This document shows positions 24,491-33,267 of a DNA stretch of 41,145 bases, in pieces. This DNA is from Cloacimonetes bacterium UBA3541. GTDB taxonomy: Bacteria > Cloacimonadota > Cloacimonadia > Cloacimonadales > Cloacimonadaceae. Each line of letters begins with the position of its first letter. Positions within the stretch are counted from its first letter, which is position 1. The position numbers and the translations under genes are program-made. The stretch lies in assembly GCA_002376725.1 (NCBI GenBank), contig DFOM01000027.1:1-41145 (forward strand). The letters run 5' to 3'. The notes under the pieces are model-generated. The model made no database searches, had not been told where the DNA came from, and saw nothing but the letters and a program-made list of their open reading frames with translations.

Positions 24491-25237
24491 TTATGAAGTA
24501 GCGTCCATAAGAATTTGCAGCAATTCTTCATAAGCTATATTAGTTTTAATTTTCCCATTTTGCGCAACGGATATTTGACTATTCTGTTCGGAAACGATGA
24601 TGGCAATAGCATCAGAAATTTCAGTTATTCCTATCCCAGCAAGATGTCTGGTGCCAAAATGTTTTATATATTCCGGATTTTTAGAAAGAGGTAGCACTAC
24701 TTTGGCAGCGATTATCCTATCTCCTCTAATAATGATAGCTCCATCATGTAAAGGAGATTTTGGGTTGAAAATAGTTAAAACCAGCCTTAAAGAAAGAACT
24801 GCATCAATTAATTCACCATTATTGATATATTCGGTTAATTTCCGTCTATTTTCTATAACAATTAGAGCACCAATTTTGCGAAAAGAAAGAGATGAAATAG
24901 CATCAATTAAAGGCATATATACATAATTAGTTTCTCTCTTTCTAAGGCTCAGATTCAATTCTCTGGAAAGATTAATCTTACTAAGAAGAGCTCTTATTTC
25001 AGGTTGGAAAAGAATTATTAATGCCAGAGCCCAGTATCTACCGATAGAATTGAGCAGTGAAGAAACTAACCGAAGATTTAAGGCAGTAGCGATATTAGCT
25101 AACACAATTATAGCTAACACGGCAACGAGAATTTGCCAGCCTCCACTGCGTCGTAAAACTAGGAGAATTTGATAAATCAGAAAAGCTATAAGGAAGATAT
25201 CTACGATATCTGCAAACTTGGGTATCAAGATTTCCAT
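24491..25237 (-). CDS. cdaA: Diadenylate cyclase CdaA (membrane DAC)
   Basis: CdaA makes c-di-AMP from two ATP. The 248-residue protein has three N-terminal membrane helices (about 12-30, 36-52, 65-77) and a cytoplasmic DAC domain. The D-G-A motif is at 165-167 (S-P-L-H-D-G-A-I-I-I). The second motif reads G-T-R-H-L-A-G-I-G (195-203), where family members usually have R-H-R-A. The change of the third residue to Leu is noted as unusual. The gene overlaps folP by one base (TAATG), a pairing of c-di-AMP and folate genes that I recall from other bacteria. No CdaR-type regulator gene is next to it. Confidence 0.9.
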   Translation of the reverse strand: MEILIPKFADIVDIFLIAFLIYQILLVLRRSGGWQILVAVLAIIVLANIATALNLRLVSSLLNSIGRYWALALIILFQPEIRALLSKINLSRELNLSLRKRETNYVYMPLIDAISSLSFRKIGALIVIENRRKLTEYINNGELIDAVLSLRLVLTIFNPKSPLHDGAIIIRGDRIIAAKVVLPLSKNPEYIKHFGTRHLAGIGITEISDAIAIIVSEQNSQISVAQNGKIKTNIAYEELLQILMDATS

Positions 25238-26055
25238 TAACTCACCTCATTTATTGCCTTAAGCACCTGAAAGAATTGACGATGAGCTTGCACATTATGC
25301 ACTCTAAGTATTTCCGCTCCTTTGAAGGCAGCAACCAATCCAGCAGCTAAAGTTCCTCCCAATCTTTCCTCCACTGAAGAATTATCTATTGAAGCTATAA
25401 AACGCTTGCGTGAAACACCTATAACCAGAGGAAGATGATGTCTACTAAATTTTTCCAGATGTGCCAGTAACTTAAAATTATGTTCAGCTGTTTTCCCAAA
25501 ACCTATACCTGGATCAAGATAGATGCGTTCACGTGAGATACCTTTTGTTTCGGCATCTGCAATTCGTTCCTCAAAGAAAGCATTTATCTCCCCAAAAAGG
25601 TCTTCATAATGAGGATTTTCCTGCATAATCTGGGGTTCACCTTGCATATGCATTAAAATAACTTTTACTTGAGGATGAGCTGATAACACATCAGCCATTT
25701 CAGGATCAAAACGAAGAGCTGAGATATCATTTATTATATTGGCACCTAAATCTATGGCTACTTGCGCTACTCTGCTTTTTCTGGTATCTATAGAAATAGG
25801 TATCTCTTGCCATTTAGCTCTAATTTCAGTTAGCACGGGAATTAATCTTTGTAATTCTATTTCCTCGGACACAGGTAAGGATCCGGGACGAGTGGATTCA
25901 GCACCTAAATCCAATATATCTGCACCTTCAGATATAAGTTTTTCTGCTTGATGTAAAGCGTCCTCCAACTGGAGAAACTTTCCCCCATCGGAAAAAGAAT
26001 CCTCGGTGATATTTAAGATTCCCATTAAAGCTGGAATTTTAAATGTTTTCATCAT
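25237..26055 (-). CDS. folP: Dihydropteroate synthase FolP
   Basis: FolP joins p-aminobenzoate to hydroxymethyl-dihydropterin pyrophosphate and is the sulfonamide target. From ATG 26055, which overlaps the upstream stop, it has 273 residues; an adjacent ATG at 26052 is equally possible. A GTG at 26079 would only add nine residues. Motifs: I-L-N-I-T-E-D-S-F-S-D-G-G, D-L-G-A-E-S-T-R-P-G-S, I-D-T-R-K, D-P-G-I-G-F-G-K and G-V-S-R-K-R-F. The usual T-P-D-S-F reads T-E-D-S-F here. C-terminal H-N-V replaces the common H-D-V. Both are mild changes. It lies between tonB and cdaA in a coupled run. Confidence 0.95.
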   Translation of the reverse strand: MMKTFKIPALMGILNITEDSFSDGGKFLQLEDALHQAEKLISEGADILDLGAESTRPGSLPVSEEIELQRLIPVLTEIRAKWQEIPISIDTRKSRVAQVAIDLGANIINDISALRFDPEMADVLSAHPQVKVILMHMQGEPQIMQENPHYEDLFGEINAFFEERIADAETKGISRERIYLDPGIGFGKTAEHNFKLLAHLEKFSRHHLPLVIGVSRKRFIASIDNSSVEERLGGTLAAGLVAAFKGAEILRVHNVQAHRQFFQVLKAINEVS

Positions 26056-26768
26056 TGAAAAATAAAAGTGAGTTCGCACTCAATTCCTGATTGGGGCTCA
26101 CCTATCATATGAAATTTATCCCTATACATTTCCAATATTTTCCGAGCTTCAACAAAATAGCGTGGACTGCTCTGTTCAATTGCATCTACCGTACTCATTA
26201 TGGGTTTACCATACTGGTCAACCTTAAAACGAACCGTAACGGTTCCTGGAGCACCTAAAGAATGACGATAATCTTGAGGAAAATCAAAACCAACTTTCCC
26301 CTTACCTTTGCTAAAAGATACATTAATTGTGCCTGTTCCAGAGCTACTGCCACCACCCATCATCCCTTTTAATAATCCATAATCAAGAGGATTATTCAAA
26401 ACCGGTGGTATAGCTTTAGGAATAGGTTTAGTAGATAATTCAGTAGCCTCTGCAGCTTCACCTGCTACAGGTTGGGATATATTTTCTTGCTCTAAGATCT
26501 GTGCAGAAACTTTAGATTTTTGAAGGGCTGTTTTAGTTCTAATGGTTTGAGGTAAAGAAGAACCTTCTTCTTCTTTAGTTACAGTTATTGATTCTTTCTT
26601 TATAGTAGGAGGTTCTTCCCATTGAGTTAATGGATCATAAGGTTCTATCTGATACCAGTGAGTAACGAATTTGGGTTTGATAGTATAAAAACTAAAGATG
26701 AGTAGCAAAATAAAATGCAAGAGTAAAGAAACTAACCAGGGTCCATATTTGCTACTCGGTGAGGTCAT
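26052..26768 (-). CDS. TonB-family energy transducer
   Basis: The 238-residue protein has one N-terminal membrane segment (about 11-29, W-L-V-S-L-L-L-H-F-I-L-L-L-I-F), with the conserved histidine of TonB/TolA anchors. A proline- and lysine-rich periplasmic linker follows, then a G-G-G-S-S-S-G-T-G spacer. The C-terminal TonB domain from about 170 contains G-T-V-T-V-R-F-K-V-D-Q-Y-G-K and S-S-P-R-Y-F-V-E-A. Together with ExbB and ExbD it transmits the proton gradient to outer-membrane receptors. A TolA role is an alternative, but the C-terminal domain is TonB-like. It follows exbD by four bases. Confidence 0.88.
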   Translation of the reverse strand: MTSPSSKYGPWLVSLLLHFILLLIFSFYTIKPKFVTHWYQIEPYDPLTQWEEPPTIKKESITVTKEEEGSSLPQTIRTKTALQKSKVSAQILEQENISQPVAGEAAEATELSTKPIPKAIPPVLNNPLDYGLLKGMMGGGSSSGTGTINVSFSKGKGKVGFDFPQDYRHSLGAPGTVTVRFKVDQYGKPIMSTVDAIEQSSPRYFVEARKILEMYRDKFHMIGEPQSGIECELTFIFQ

Positions 26769-26772
26769 AATA

Positions 26773-27174
26773 CTATTCCTTAATAGGTTCCGTGCCTACG
26801 AATATTCGTTCAAAGCCGGCACTACGAATCACATCCATCAAAGTAATTACATCCTGAAGAGGTGTGGCACGATCTGCAGCAAGGCGCACAATTTGCTCTT
26901 TATTCATAAATTCTTTTTGTAATGCAGGTCCAAGTTCAACCAAAGTATAAGTTTTACCTTCAAATATTATAGTTTTATCAGGAAGATACTGAATCTGGAG
27001 TACTTGCTGTACCTGACTTTCCTGTGAAACAGAAGCTGGAAGTTTTAAAGGTAAACCAGTCTGAATAGTAAAGTTTGATGCCAGAATCATAAAGATAAGC
27101 ATCAGGAACATTACATCAGTCATAGATATAAGAGAAGTGCTACTGATTTTTTTCTTAGAAATTTCCAGACGCAT
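26773..27174 (-). CDS. ExbD/TolR-family biopolymer transport protein
   Basis: The start is set at ATG 27174, preceded by AAAGGA; an ATG at 27222 would lie deep in exbB. From 27174 it has 133 residues. A short basic N-terminus leads into S-M-T-D-V-M-F-L-M-L-I-F-M, one membrane segment holding the conserved aspartate that carries protons. The periplasmic domain ends with I-R-S-A-G-F-E-R-I-F-V-G-T, typical of ExbD. It forms the motor with ExbB upstream (6 bp away) and serves TonB downstream. Confidence 0.9.
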   Translation of the reverse strand: MRLEISKKKISSTSLISMTDVMFLMLIFMILASNFTIQTGLPLKLPASVSQESQVQQVLQIQYLPDKTIIFEGKTYTLVELGPALQKEFMNKEQIVRLAADRATPLQDVITLMDVIRSAGFERIFVGTEPIKE

Positions 27175-27178
27175 ATTT

Positions 27179-27802
27179 CTAGGTCCTTTCCAACATTTTA
27201 CGATACTTAATTTCCTGTTCAATAACTTCGTGTTGCATATCTTTTGCCAGGTCTTCCAGCTTTTGCACTAGATTATTGTAGAAAATAATTGCTGGAATTC
27301 CAACGATTAAACCACCCACTGTAGTTAATAATGCTACCCAGATTCCTCCAGCTAACATATTGATATCAACTGTGCTTTGTCCCTGTCCCTGAATATTCAT
27401 AAAAACCTGCACCATACCAATAACGGTACCCAAAAATCCGACTAAAGGAGCAATAGCTGAAAGAGAAGAGAGCCAATCCATACCTTTTTCTAAATTATGC
27501 AGTTCGCGATTACCAATAGCTTCCATACTTTCTTGTATGAGTTCCATATCATTCGTTTGAGCATTATACAGCTTATCCAACATCAAACCGAGGGGACTAT
27601 TCTGTCCATGTATTCTTAGAATGGCTCTAATATTTTCTGGTTTATCCTGTTGAGCCAGATAGAAAGATAGCTTTTCATTAGCCTTTCTTACATTATGAAT
27701 CTGGTAGTATTTTTCAATTACAATAGCAATAATAACTACTGAAATAGCTAACAGCACATACATCAGAAATCCGCCACTAATTATGAAATCCAGTAAAGAC
27801 AT
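27179..27802 (-). CDS. ExbB/TolQ/MotA-family proton channel protein
   Basis: The start is set at ATG 27802 (M-S-L-L-D-F), behind an AAAGGA inside the first codons of a longer frame that begins at 27820. It has 207 residues. Three membrane segments are seen: about 8-28, a middle one at L-S-A-I-A-P-L-V-G-F-L-G-T-V-I-G-M-V, and the third at W-V-A-L-L-T-T-V-G-G-L-I-V-G-I-P-A. This matches ExbB/TolQ. Only one exbD follows. It is the first gene of its transcript, after the serC terminator. Confidence 0.92.
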   Translation of the reverse strand: MSLLDFIISGGFLMYVLLAISVVIIAIVIEKYYQIHNVRKANEKLSFYLAQQDKPENIRAILRIHGQNSPLGLMLDKLYNAQTNDMELIQESMEAIGNRELHNLEKGMDWLSSLSAIAPLVGFLGTVIGMVQVFMNIQGQGQSTVDINMLAGGIWVALLTTVGGLIVGIPAIIFYNNLVQKLEDLAKDMQHEVIEQEIKYRKMLERT

Positions 27803-27823
27803 ATAGTTAATTCCTTTCATTGT

Positions 27824-27848
27824 AAAAGCGGGAGAGAGAATCTCCCGC
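27824..27848 (-). terminator. Rho-independent terminator after serC
   Basis: GCGGGAGA (27828-27835) and TCTCCCGC (27841-27848) form a perfect eight-pair stem with a five-base loop. On the minus strand TTTTA follows. On the plus strand CTCTGTTTTT follows, so it could work both ways. It separates serC from exbB. Confidence 0.85.
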
Positions 27849-27883
27849 CTCTGTTTTTATTTGATTACTAATTATAGTGTTTC

Positions 27884-28969
27884 TCAACCGTGTTGCCGTT
27901 GGAATTCTCTCATAAATTCGCTTAATGTTTTTGCCGCTTTAAGAGGCAAACTGTTATAACAACTGGCACGACATCCACCCACATCTCTATGTCCCTTCAA
28001 TCCTATCATTCCATTCTTCTTTGCTTCGGAAACAAAAAGCTCTTCTAATTCCTCGCTGGGAAGACGGAAAGTGATGTTCATCAGGGAACGGTCTTCTTTG
28101 TCAACGGTGCCACGATAGAAACCATTAGATTCATCTATGGCATCGTAAATGTAGCCGGCTTTCACTATATTGTTTTCAGCTATCTTTTCCAGACCACCAA
28201 AATTTTCAATCCATTTCAAAACTAAACCAATCATATAGATGATAAAGGTAGCAGGAGTATTATAAAGTGAGCCCTTTTTAGCATGGGTATTATAATCCAG
28301 CATCGTAGGTAAACCAGGAATACCTTTTTCTAGAAGGCTCTTTTTTACAATAACAATAACTGTTCCAGCAGGTCCAACATTCTTCTGAGCACCAGCATAT
28401 ACAAGATGATATTTCTGAATATCAATAGGTTTACTCATAAAATTGGAAGAAGCATCAGCAATCAAAGGAATATCTACTGGAATATTTGGATCAAATTTCC
28501 ATTCCGTCCCATAAATTGTGTTATTAGTTGTAATATGCAGATATGAAGGATTTTCAGAAAGTTGCCAAGTCCGAGGAATATAGGCAAAATTTCTGTCCTC
28601 ACTACTAGCAGCAATATGAACTGTCTTACCAATCTTTTTAGCTTCTGCTATTGCTTTCTTTGACCATTGTCCGGTATTAATATAGTTTGCTTCTTTTCCC
28701 TCTACTGCAAAATTCAAGGGAACCATAAGAAATTGCAAACTAGCACCTCCCTGCAAAAAGAGAACATCATAGTCATCTCCTAAGCCATAAATACTTTTTA
28801 CTCTGGCATAGGCATCATCAATAATGGCTTGAAATTCCTTACTACGATGGCTCATTTCCATTACCGAAAGTCCCATACCCTTGTAATTGAACAAATCAGC
28901 TTGAGCTTCCAGCAAAACTTCTTCTGGAAGCACAGCTGGTCCTGCGTTGAAGTTGTACACGCGTTCCAT
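27884..28969 (-). CDS. serC: Phosphoserine aminotransferase SerC
   Basis: This PLP enzyme makes phosphoserine from phosphohydroxypyruvate. It has 361 residues, the usual length. It starts V-Y-N-F-N-A-G-P-A-V-L-P, a SerC hallmark. M-E-M-S-H-R-S follows near 40, then F-L-Q-G-G-A-S. The PLP lysine lies in Y-A-G-A-Q-K-N-V-G-P-A-G. The tail G-H-R-D-V-G-G-C-R-A-S-C-Y-N matches the family except for C-Y-N-S in place of the usual I-Y-N-A. AGGAGG lies seven bases before the ATG. No serA or serB is nearby. It is transcribed alone from its own promoter, divergent from maf. Confidence 0.96.
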   Translation of the reverse strand: MERVYNFNAGPAVLPEEVLLEAQADLFNYKGMGLSVMEMSHRSKEFQAIIDDAYARVKSIYGLGDDYDVLFLQGGASLQFLMVPLNFAVEGKEANYINTGQWSKKAIAEAKKIGKTVHIAASSEDRNFAYIPRTWQLSENPSYLHITTNNTIYGTEWKFDPNIPVDIPLIADASSNFMSKPIDIQKYHLVYAGAQKNVGPAGTVIVIVKKSLLEKGIPGLPTMLDYNTHAKKGSLYNTPATFIIYMIGLVLKWIENFGGLEKIAENNIVKAGYIYDAIDESNGFYRGTVDKEDRSLMNITFRLPSEELEELFVSEAKKNGMIGLKGHRDVGGCRASCYNSLPLKAAKTLSEFMREFQRQHG

Positions 28970-29008
28970 TTTTATTCCTCCTGGAATGTTTATTCTTATC
29001 TTAAAACT

Positions 29009-29037
29009 ATTATTTCTTACTCTGCTTTTTCAGGCAA
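29009..29037 (-). promoter_or_regulatory. serC promoter
   Basis: On the minus strand TTGCCT (29037-29032) and AATAAT (29014-29009) are 17 bp apart. The match to -35/-10 consensus is good, and the boxes sit 40 bp before the serC ATG. Confidence 0.5.
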
Positions 29038-29066
29038 GGATTTTTTTAGCTATTAAAGTATTTTAA

Positions 29067-29094
29067 TTGACTTATTTTGCTAGATTGCTATAGA
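29067..29094 (+). promoter_or_regulatory. maf operon promoter
   Basis: TTGACT (29067-29072) and TATAGA (29089-29094) are 16 bp apart. They precede the maf ribosome site AAAGGA at 29099. The leader would be short. It diverges from the serC promoter 30 bp away. Confidence 0.5.
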
Positions 29095-29112
29095 GGACAA
29101 AGGATAAATTTT

Positions 29113-29718
29113 ATGATACACAACTTATTGATTAATAAAAAAGTGGTTTTAGCCTCAAGCAGTCCCAGAAGATTAGAATTGTTTAGAATGATAGGGCTGC
29201 AACCTCTGGTTATTCCAGCTCAAATTAATGAGCCCATTAACGGTGATAAACCCTATCTGCAGGCTATGAATAATGCAAAAAATAAGGCTTCAATTATTGC
29301 TGCTCAAATGGATAGTGAAACTATAGTAGTAGGTGCAGATACAATAGTAGTCTTGAATAATAAAATTTTAGGCAAACCGAAAAATACCTTTCAAGCAAAA
29401 GAATATTTAACCCTCCTTTCTGGTAAAACTCATAAGGTCTATACGGGTGTGTGTATTTGCTGGAAAACTCTTCAATGCACTCGTTATGAACGCAGTTTAG
29501 TTGAATTTGCTCCTCTCACAGAAGCAGATATTGATGCTTATGTTGCTACTGGTGAACCTATGGATAAAGCAGGTGCATATGGAATCCAAGGTTACGGTTC
29601 ACAATTTATTAAGCGGATAGTAGGATGTTACTTTAATGTTATGGGATTTCCTATTCATCTTTTTTACTGTATGTTATCCTCTATGTTTGAAAGTTATACT
29701 TTAAATAATAATGGTTAA
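29113..29718 (+). CDS. maf: Maf-family nucleoside triphosphate pyrophosphatase
   Basis: Maf proteins hydrolyse non-canonical or pyrimidine nucleotides. The ATG at 29113 follows AAAGGA by eight bases; a TTG at 29077 lies in the promoter region and is not used. It has 201 residues. Motifs: L-A-S-S-S-P-R-R (13-20), V-V-G-A-D-T-I-V-V with the catalytic aspartate, L-G-K-P-K-N, S-G-K-T-H-K-V-Y-T-G-V, and D-K-A-G-A-Y-G-I-Q-G. The last motifs fit YhdE-type (dTTP/UTP) members. It overlaps the amidohydrolase gene by eight bases, so the two are coupled. Confidence 0.93.
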   Translation: MIHNLLINKKVVLASSSPRRLELFRMIGLQPLVIPAQINEPINGDKPYLQAMNNAKNKASIIAAQMDSETIVVGADTIVVLNNKILGKPKNTFQAKEYLTLLSGKTHKVYTGVCICWKTLQCTRYERSLVEFAPLTEADIDAYVATGEPMDKAGAYGIQGYGSQFIKRIVGCYFNVMGFPIHLFYCMLSSMFESYTLNNNG

Positions 29719-31192
29719 TAAATTGAAATATCTATATAATGCACACTTTTATAATAATGCTAAATTTAATCCCAATCTAACAGGTTTGCTTATAGATAGA
29801 GACAGAATAGTAAAATTATGTTTTAAACAAGACAAAATAAGTCCTGATTGGGAAATGATTAACCTTGATGGAGCATATGTTTATCCTGGTTTTATAGATT
29901 CGCACACCCATAGCTTTTCTGGAGGTATATATCTTTCTGGAATAGACCTATCTGAATGTAATTCTATAGCAGAGGTTTTAGAATATATATCTAATGCCTT
30001 AAAAGATAAGCAACAATGTATCTTTGCCTGGCGATTTGATGAAGAAAAGATAGCAGAAAAAAGATTTCCTACAATGAAAGAATTAGATTCAGTTTGTCCC
30101 GATCGTCCCTTACTATTACGTAGAATTGACGGTCATTCCTGCATTTTGAATAGCAGAGCCCGAGCAATGATTTCCGGAATAAAAAGTTCGGCTGAACTTC
30201 TTTTTGCTGAAGATAATGATTTAGCAGTTAATTGGTTACAGGATAATCTTTCCGAAGAAGAGATTATTGAAGCATATAAAATTGCTGCTAATACTGCTTT
30301 AAAAGGTGGATTTACAACTGTTCATACTATGATTGGTGATGCTCAAATGAGCAATCAACATTTTAAACTCATTTGTGATCATCTCAATGATTTTCCGATT
30401 AGTTTTGAGCTTTATCCTCAAAGCTTTAATATAAAAGATGCATTAGAACTTGGAGCTAAAAGAATTGGAGGATGCATATTAGCAGATGGTTCCATAGGAT
30501 CTCATACCGCAGCTATGACTATCCCCTATAGAGATAAAGATACTAAGGGGATTTTATATCATAACGATGATTTCTGGAGGAATTTTGTTTCCCAAGCACA
30601 TAAAAACCATTTACAGGTAGCAGTTCATTGTATAGGTGATGCAGCCATTCATCAGATAAACTCTGCCTTCGCTACGCAAGATAAAGAAGAAGTAAAAGAA
30701 TTGCGAGATGAATTGATTCATTGTGAAGTTACGCCTGATAGTTTAATTCAAGAGATAGCAGCAAGTGGAGCAGTAGCTGTAATGCAACCAGCTTTTGATT
30801 TGCTCTGGGGTGGAAATTCTGGATTATATTCTGAAAGATTAGGTGAAAGATATAAAATAATGAACAGGTTTAGAACTTTATCCCAAAATAATATAACTGT
30901 TTGTGGTTCCAGTGATTGGTATGTAACAGAAATGAATATAGCGATGTCGCTTTACGCACTTATCCATCACCATAACCCAGAAGAAAGGATTACTCCTAAA
31001 GAAGCTATAAAAATATACACAGAAAATAATTCCTGGCTTAATCATACCGAAGAAAGTTTGGGACTAATTGAAGAAGGATATATAGCAGATTTGAGTGTTA
31101 TGGATACTGATTTTACTAATTCCTTTGACTGGGATAAAGTGCAGACACTATTTATTATGAAAAAAGGTAATATTGTTTATGAAAGTCATTAG
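29711..31192 (+). CDS. YtcJ-like amidohydrolase (amidohydrolase family 3)
   Basis: The 493-residue metal-dependent hydrolase is probably cytoplasmic, as it has no signal peptide. Metal ligands: Y-P-G-F-I-D-S-H-T-H-S near 58-65, V-A-V-H-C-I-G-D-A-A in the middle, and G-S-S-D-W-Y near 398. I-D-G-H-S-C-I-L-N-S matches the YtcJ group. D-G-S-I-G-S-H-T-A-A is also typical of that group. C-terminal G-L-I-E-E-G-Y-I-A-D-L-S-V is the usual small beta-domain return. The true substrate of this family is generally unknown. It starts inside the maf end and overlaps the next gene, so it is part of a coupled run ending with gltX. Confidence 0.88.
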   Translation: MVNKLKYLYNAHFYNNAKFNPNLTGLLIDRDRIVKLCFKQDKISPDWEMINLDGAYVYPGFIDSHTHSFSGGIYLSGIDLSECNSIAEVLEYISNALKDKQQCIFAWRFDEEKIAEKRFPTMKELDSVCPDRPLLLRRIDGHSCILNSRARAMISGIKSSAELLFAEDNDLAVNWLQDNLSEEEIIEAYKIAANTALKGGFTTVHTMIGDAQMSNQHFKLICDHLNDFPISFELYPQSFNIKDALELGAKRIGGCILADGSIGSHTAAMTIPYRDKDTKGILYHNDDFWRNFVSQAHKNHLQVAVHCIGDAAIHQINSAFATQDKEEVKELRDELIHCEVTPDSLIQEIAASGAVAVMQPAFDLLWGGNSGLYSERLGERYKIMNRFRTLSQNNITVCGSSDWYVTEMNIAMSLYALIHHHNPEERITPKEAIKIYTENNSWLNHTEESLGLIEEGYIADLSVMDTDFTNSFDWDKVQTLFIMKKGNIVYESH

Positions 31193-31790
31193 ACCAGATT
31201 TCTCTCTTGATGATATACGCAATATTATCCAGGAAGAACTTAGGCTCCATCCCCGAAGCCATTATATTGATGTATATAAATTACTTTATCAAGCCTTTTA
31301 TGGTCCTTCTCACCTGGAACCTAAGCGTGAAGTTATTATTCAGAATCTGCATAAGGAACTAAATTCAATGACTTGGAAAACGGATATACCATATCAGGAT
31401 ATCGGTGCAGGAAAAGGATTTTTCCGTTCTAATCTATTTTCTTTAATTAACTTTTCTGATTTTGACCAAAACCAAGATTCTATGTTTATAAGTGAAAAAA
31501 TTTCATCCCAGCATTTGAAAGTTAGAGAAGAAAAAATAAGGATTCTTACCGATTGTATTTTACAATCATATATTGAAGATAGTATTAATTGGAATGATTG
31601 GATTAATAAGTGGGAAAATTGTGTACCTCTGGTAAAATCCATTGTTTCACCTTCCCCAGAAGAAGAATTATACCTAGAATATAGTTTAGCAAAGCAGGTA
31701 ATGCCCACTCATTCCGAGGAATATCGTCAATTATATGACCCTCATTATAGAGTAATTCATCATTCTCTTTTAAAGTTTATTCATAATTAA
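31179..31790 (+). CDS. Conserved-looking unknown protein
   Basis: The start is set at ATG 31179, overlapping the upstream stop; TTG 31173 is the alternative. It has 203 residues, with no signal peptide and no membrane segments. Motif-like stretches are L-L-Y-Q-A-F-Y-G-P-S-H-L, I-G-A-G-K-G-F-F-R-S-N-L, and near the end Y-D-P-H-Y-R-V-I-H. These histidine- and tyrosine-rich blocks suggest a folded enzyme-like domain, but I do not recognise a named family. Charged helical character dominates. It lies between the amidohydrolase and gltX (18 bp before) and is probably cotranscribed with both. Confidence 0.75.
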   Translation: MKVIRPDFSLDDIRNIIQEELRLHPRSHYIDVYKLLYQAFYGPSHLEPKREVIIQNLHKELNSMTWKTDIPYQDIGAGKGFFRSNLFSLINFSDFDQNQDSMFISEKISSQHLKVREEKIRILTDCILQSYIEDSINWNDWINKWENCVPLVKSIVSPSPEEELYLEYSLAKQVMPTHSEEYRQLYDPHYRVIHHSLLKFIHN

Positions 31791-31808
31791 AAATTTGGAG
31801 TTAAAATT

Positions 31809-33236
31809 ATGGTTCGTGTTCGTTTTGCCCCCAGTCCAACTGGTTATCTGCATATAGGAGGTCTTCGTACCGCTTTATATAATTATCTTTTTGCACGGCA
31901 TACAGGTGGAACTTTCATTTTACGAATTGAAGACACTGATCAGTCTCGTTTTGTTCCCGATGCTGTGGAAAATCTTATTAAGACCTTAAATAAACTGGAT
32001 ATAACTTTTGATGAAGGACCTGGTATTGGAGGAGATTATGGTCCTTATGTTCAGAGCGAAAGATTAGATTTATACAGAAAAGAAGCACAAAAACTTTTAG
32101 ATGCAGGATTTGCCTATCGTTGTTTTTGCAGTCCTGAAACTTTAGCTCAAATGCGAGCAGAACAACAAAATAAGGGTGAATTTGTTAAATATGATCGTCG
32201 TTGTCTAAATCTCACTCCTGCAGAGATTCAGGCTAAATTAGCGAAAGGAGAACCTTATGTTCTGCGATTAAAGATGCCTGAAACAAGAATATTCCGGTTT
32301 AAAGATATTATCCGAGGAGAAGTAGAAATGGATTCAGCTCAATCCGATGACCAGGTGCTTATTAAATCTGATGGTTATCCCACCTATCATTTAGCTTCTG
32401 TTGTTGATGACCATTATATGGATATTTCTTATGTGATAAGAGGTGAAGAATGGCTTTCCAGTATGCCTAAACATCTTTGGCTATATGAATGTTTTGGTTG
32501 GACTCCACCTCAGTGGGTGCATCTTCCTTTGATTCTTAATCCAGACCGTACAAAGTTAAGCAAGAGAATGAATGATGTAGCTGTAGAAAATTATCTAGAA
32601 AGAGGATATCTTAAAGAAGCTCTTATTAATTTTGTTGCTTTACTCGGATGGCATAGTGCTGATGATCGTGAAATATTTAGTCTGGAAGAACTCTGTCAGG
32701 AATTTACTCTGGAACGAGTTAATAAATCAAGTGCTATCTTTGACCTGAATAAACTTAATTGGATGAATGGTTGGTATCTTCGTAATCTTCCTCTGGATAT
32801 TATTGTGGAACGATCAAAACCCTACTTTGAAAAGGAGAATCTTACTATTCCTGATTTTGATAAACTTACTAAAATAGTTGCCACTGCAAGAGAACGATGC
32901 ACTTTACTTTCGGACCTAGCTCAATATTCTAAAATGTTCCTCTGTCCCCAGCCACTTAATATAGAATATCAGGATTTTCTTAAAAAAGAAGATTCTCGGA
33001 AAGTGCTGTTCTGGTTTCAAAAAAACCTTCCTCAGGAAGGAGATATTGATGTTGAACAACTAAATCAACTTGTTCAGCAAGGTATTTCAGATTTGGAGTT
33101 GAAAGGGAAAGCTTTTTATAAACCCATCTATCTGGCATTATTACATCAAGATTATGGTCCTGAACTTCCAGCTATATTTTCTATACTTGGATTGAAAGAG
33201 GTACATAATAGGATTTACGAAGCACTACAGCTCTAA
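31809..33236 (+). CDS. gltX: Glutamyl-tRNA synthetase GltX
   Basis: This class I synthetase charges tRNA-Glu, and in non-discriminating forms also tRNA-Gln. It has 475 residues, typical. The HIGH-type motif P-S-P-T-G-Y-L-H-I-G is at 8-17, and the KMSKS-type motif K-L-S-K-R at 249-253. The catalytic core has R-I-E-D-T-D, and F-D-E-G-P follows. The helical anticodon-binding domain covers about 330-475. Whether it discriminates Gln cannot be judged. GGAG lies eight bases before the ATG. It ends 31 bp before a convergent lipoprotein gene. Confidence 0.96.
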   Translation: MVRVRFAPSPTGYLHIGGLRTALYNYLFARHTGGTFILRIEDTDQSRFVPDAVENLIKTLNKLDITFDEGPGIGGDYGPYVQSERLDLYRKEAQKLLDAGFAYRCFCSPETLAQMRAEQQNKGEFVKYDRRCLNLTPAEIQAKLAKGEPYVLRLKMPETRIFRFKDIIRGEVEMDSAQSDDQVLIKSDGYPTYHLASVVDDHYMDISYVIRGEEWLSSMPKHLWLYECFGWTPPQWVHLPLILNPDRTKLSKRMNDVAVENYLERGYLKEALINFVALLGWHSADDREIFSLEELCQEFTLERVNKSSAIFDLNKLNWMNGWYLRNLPLDIIVERSKPYFEKENLTIPDFDKLTKIVATARERCTLLSDLAQYSKMFLCPQPLNIEYQDFLKKEDSRKVLFWFQKNLPQEGDIDVEQLNQLVQQGISDLELKGKAFYKPIYLALLHQDYGPELPAIFSILGLKEVHNRIYEALQL

Positions 33237-33267
33237 GATAACATAAAAAGTATATTTAGAGGTCTTA

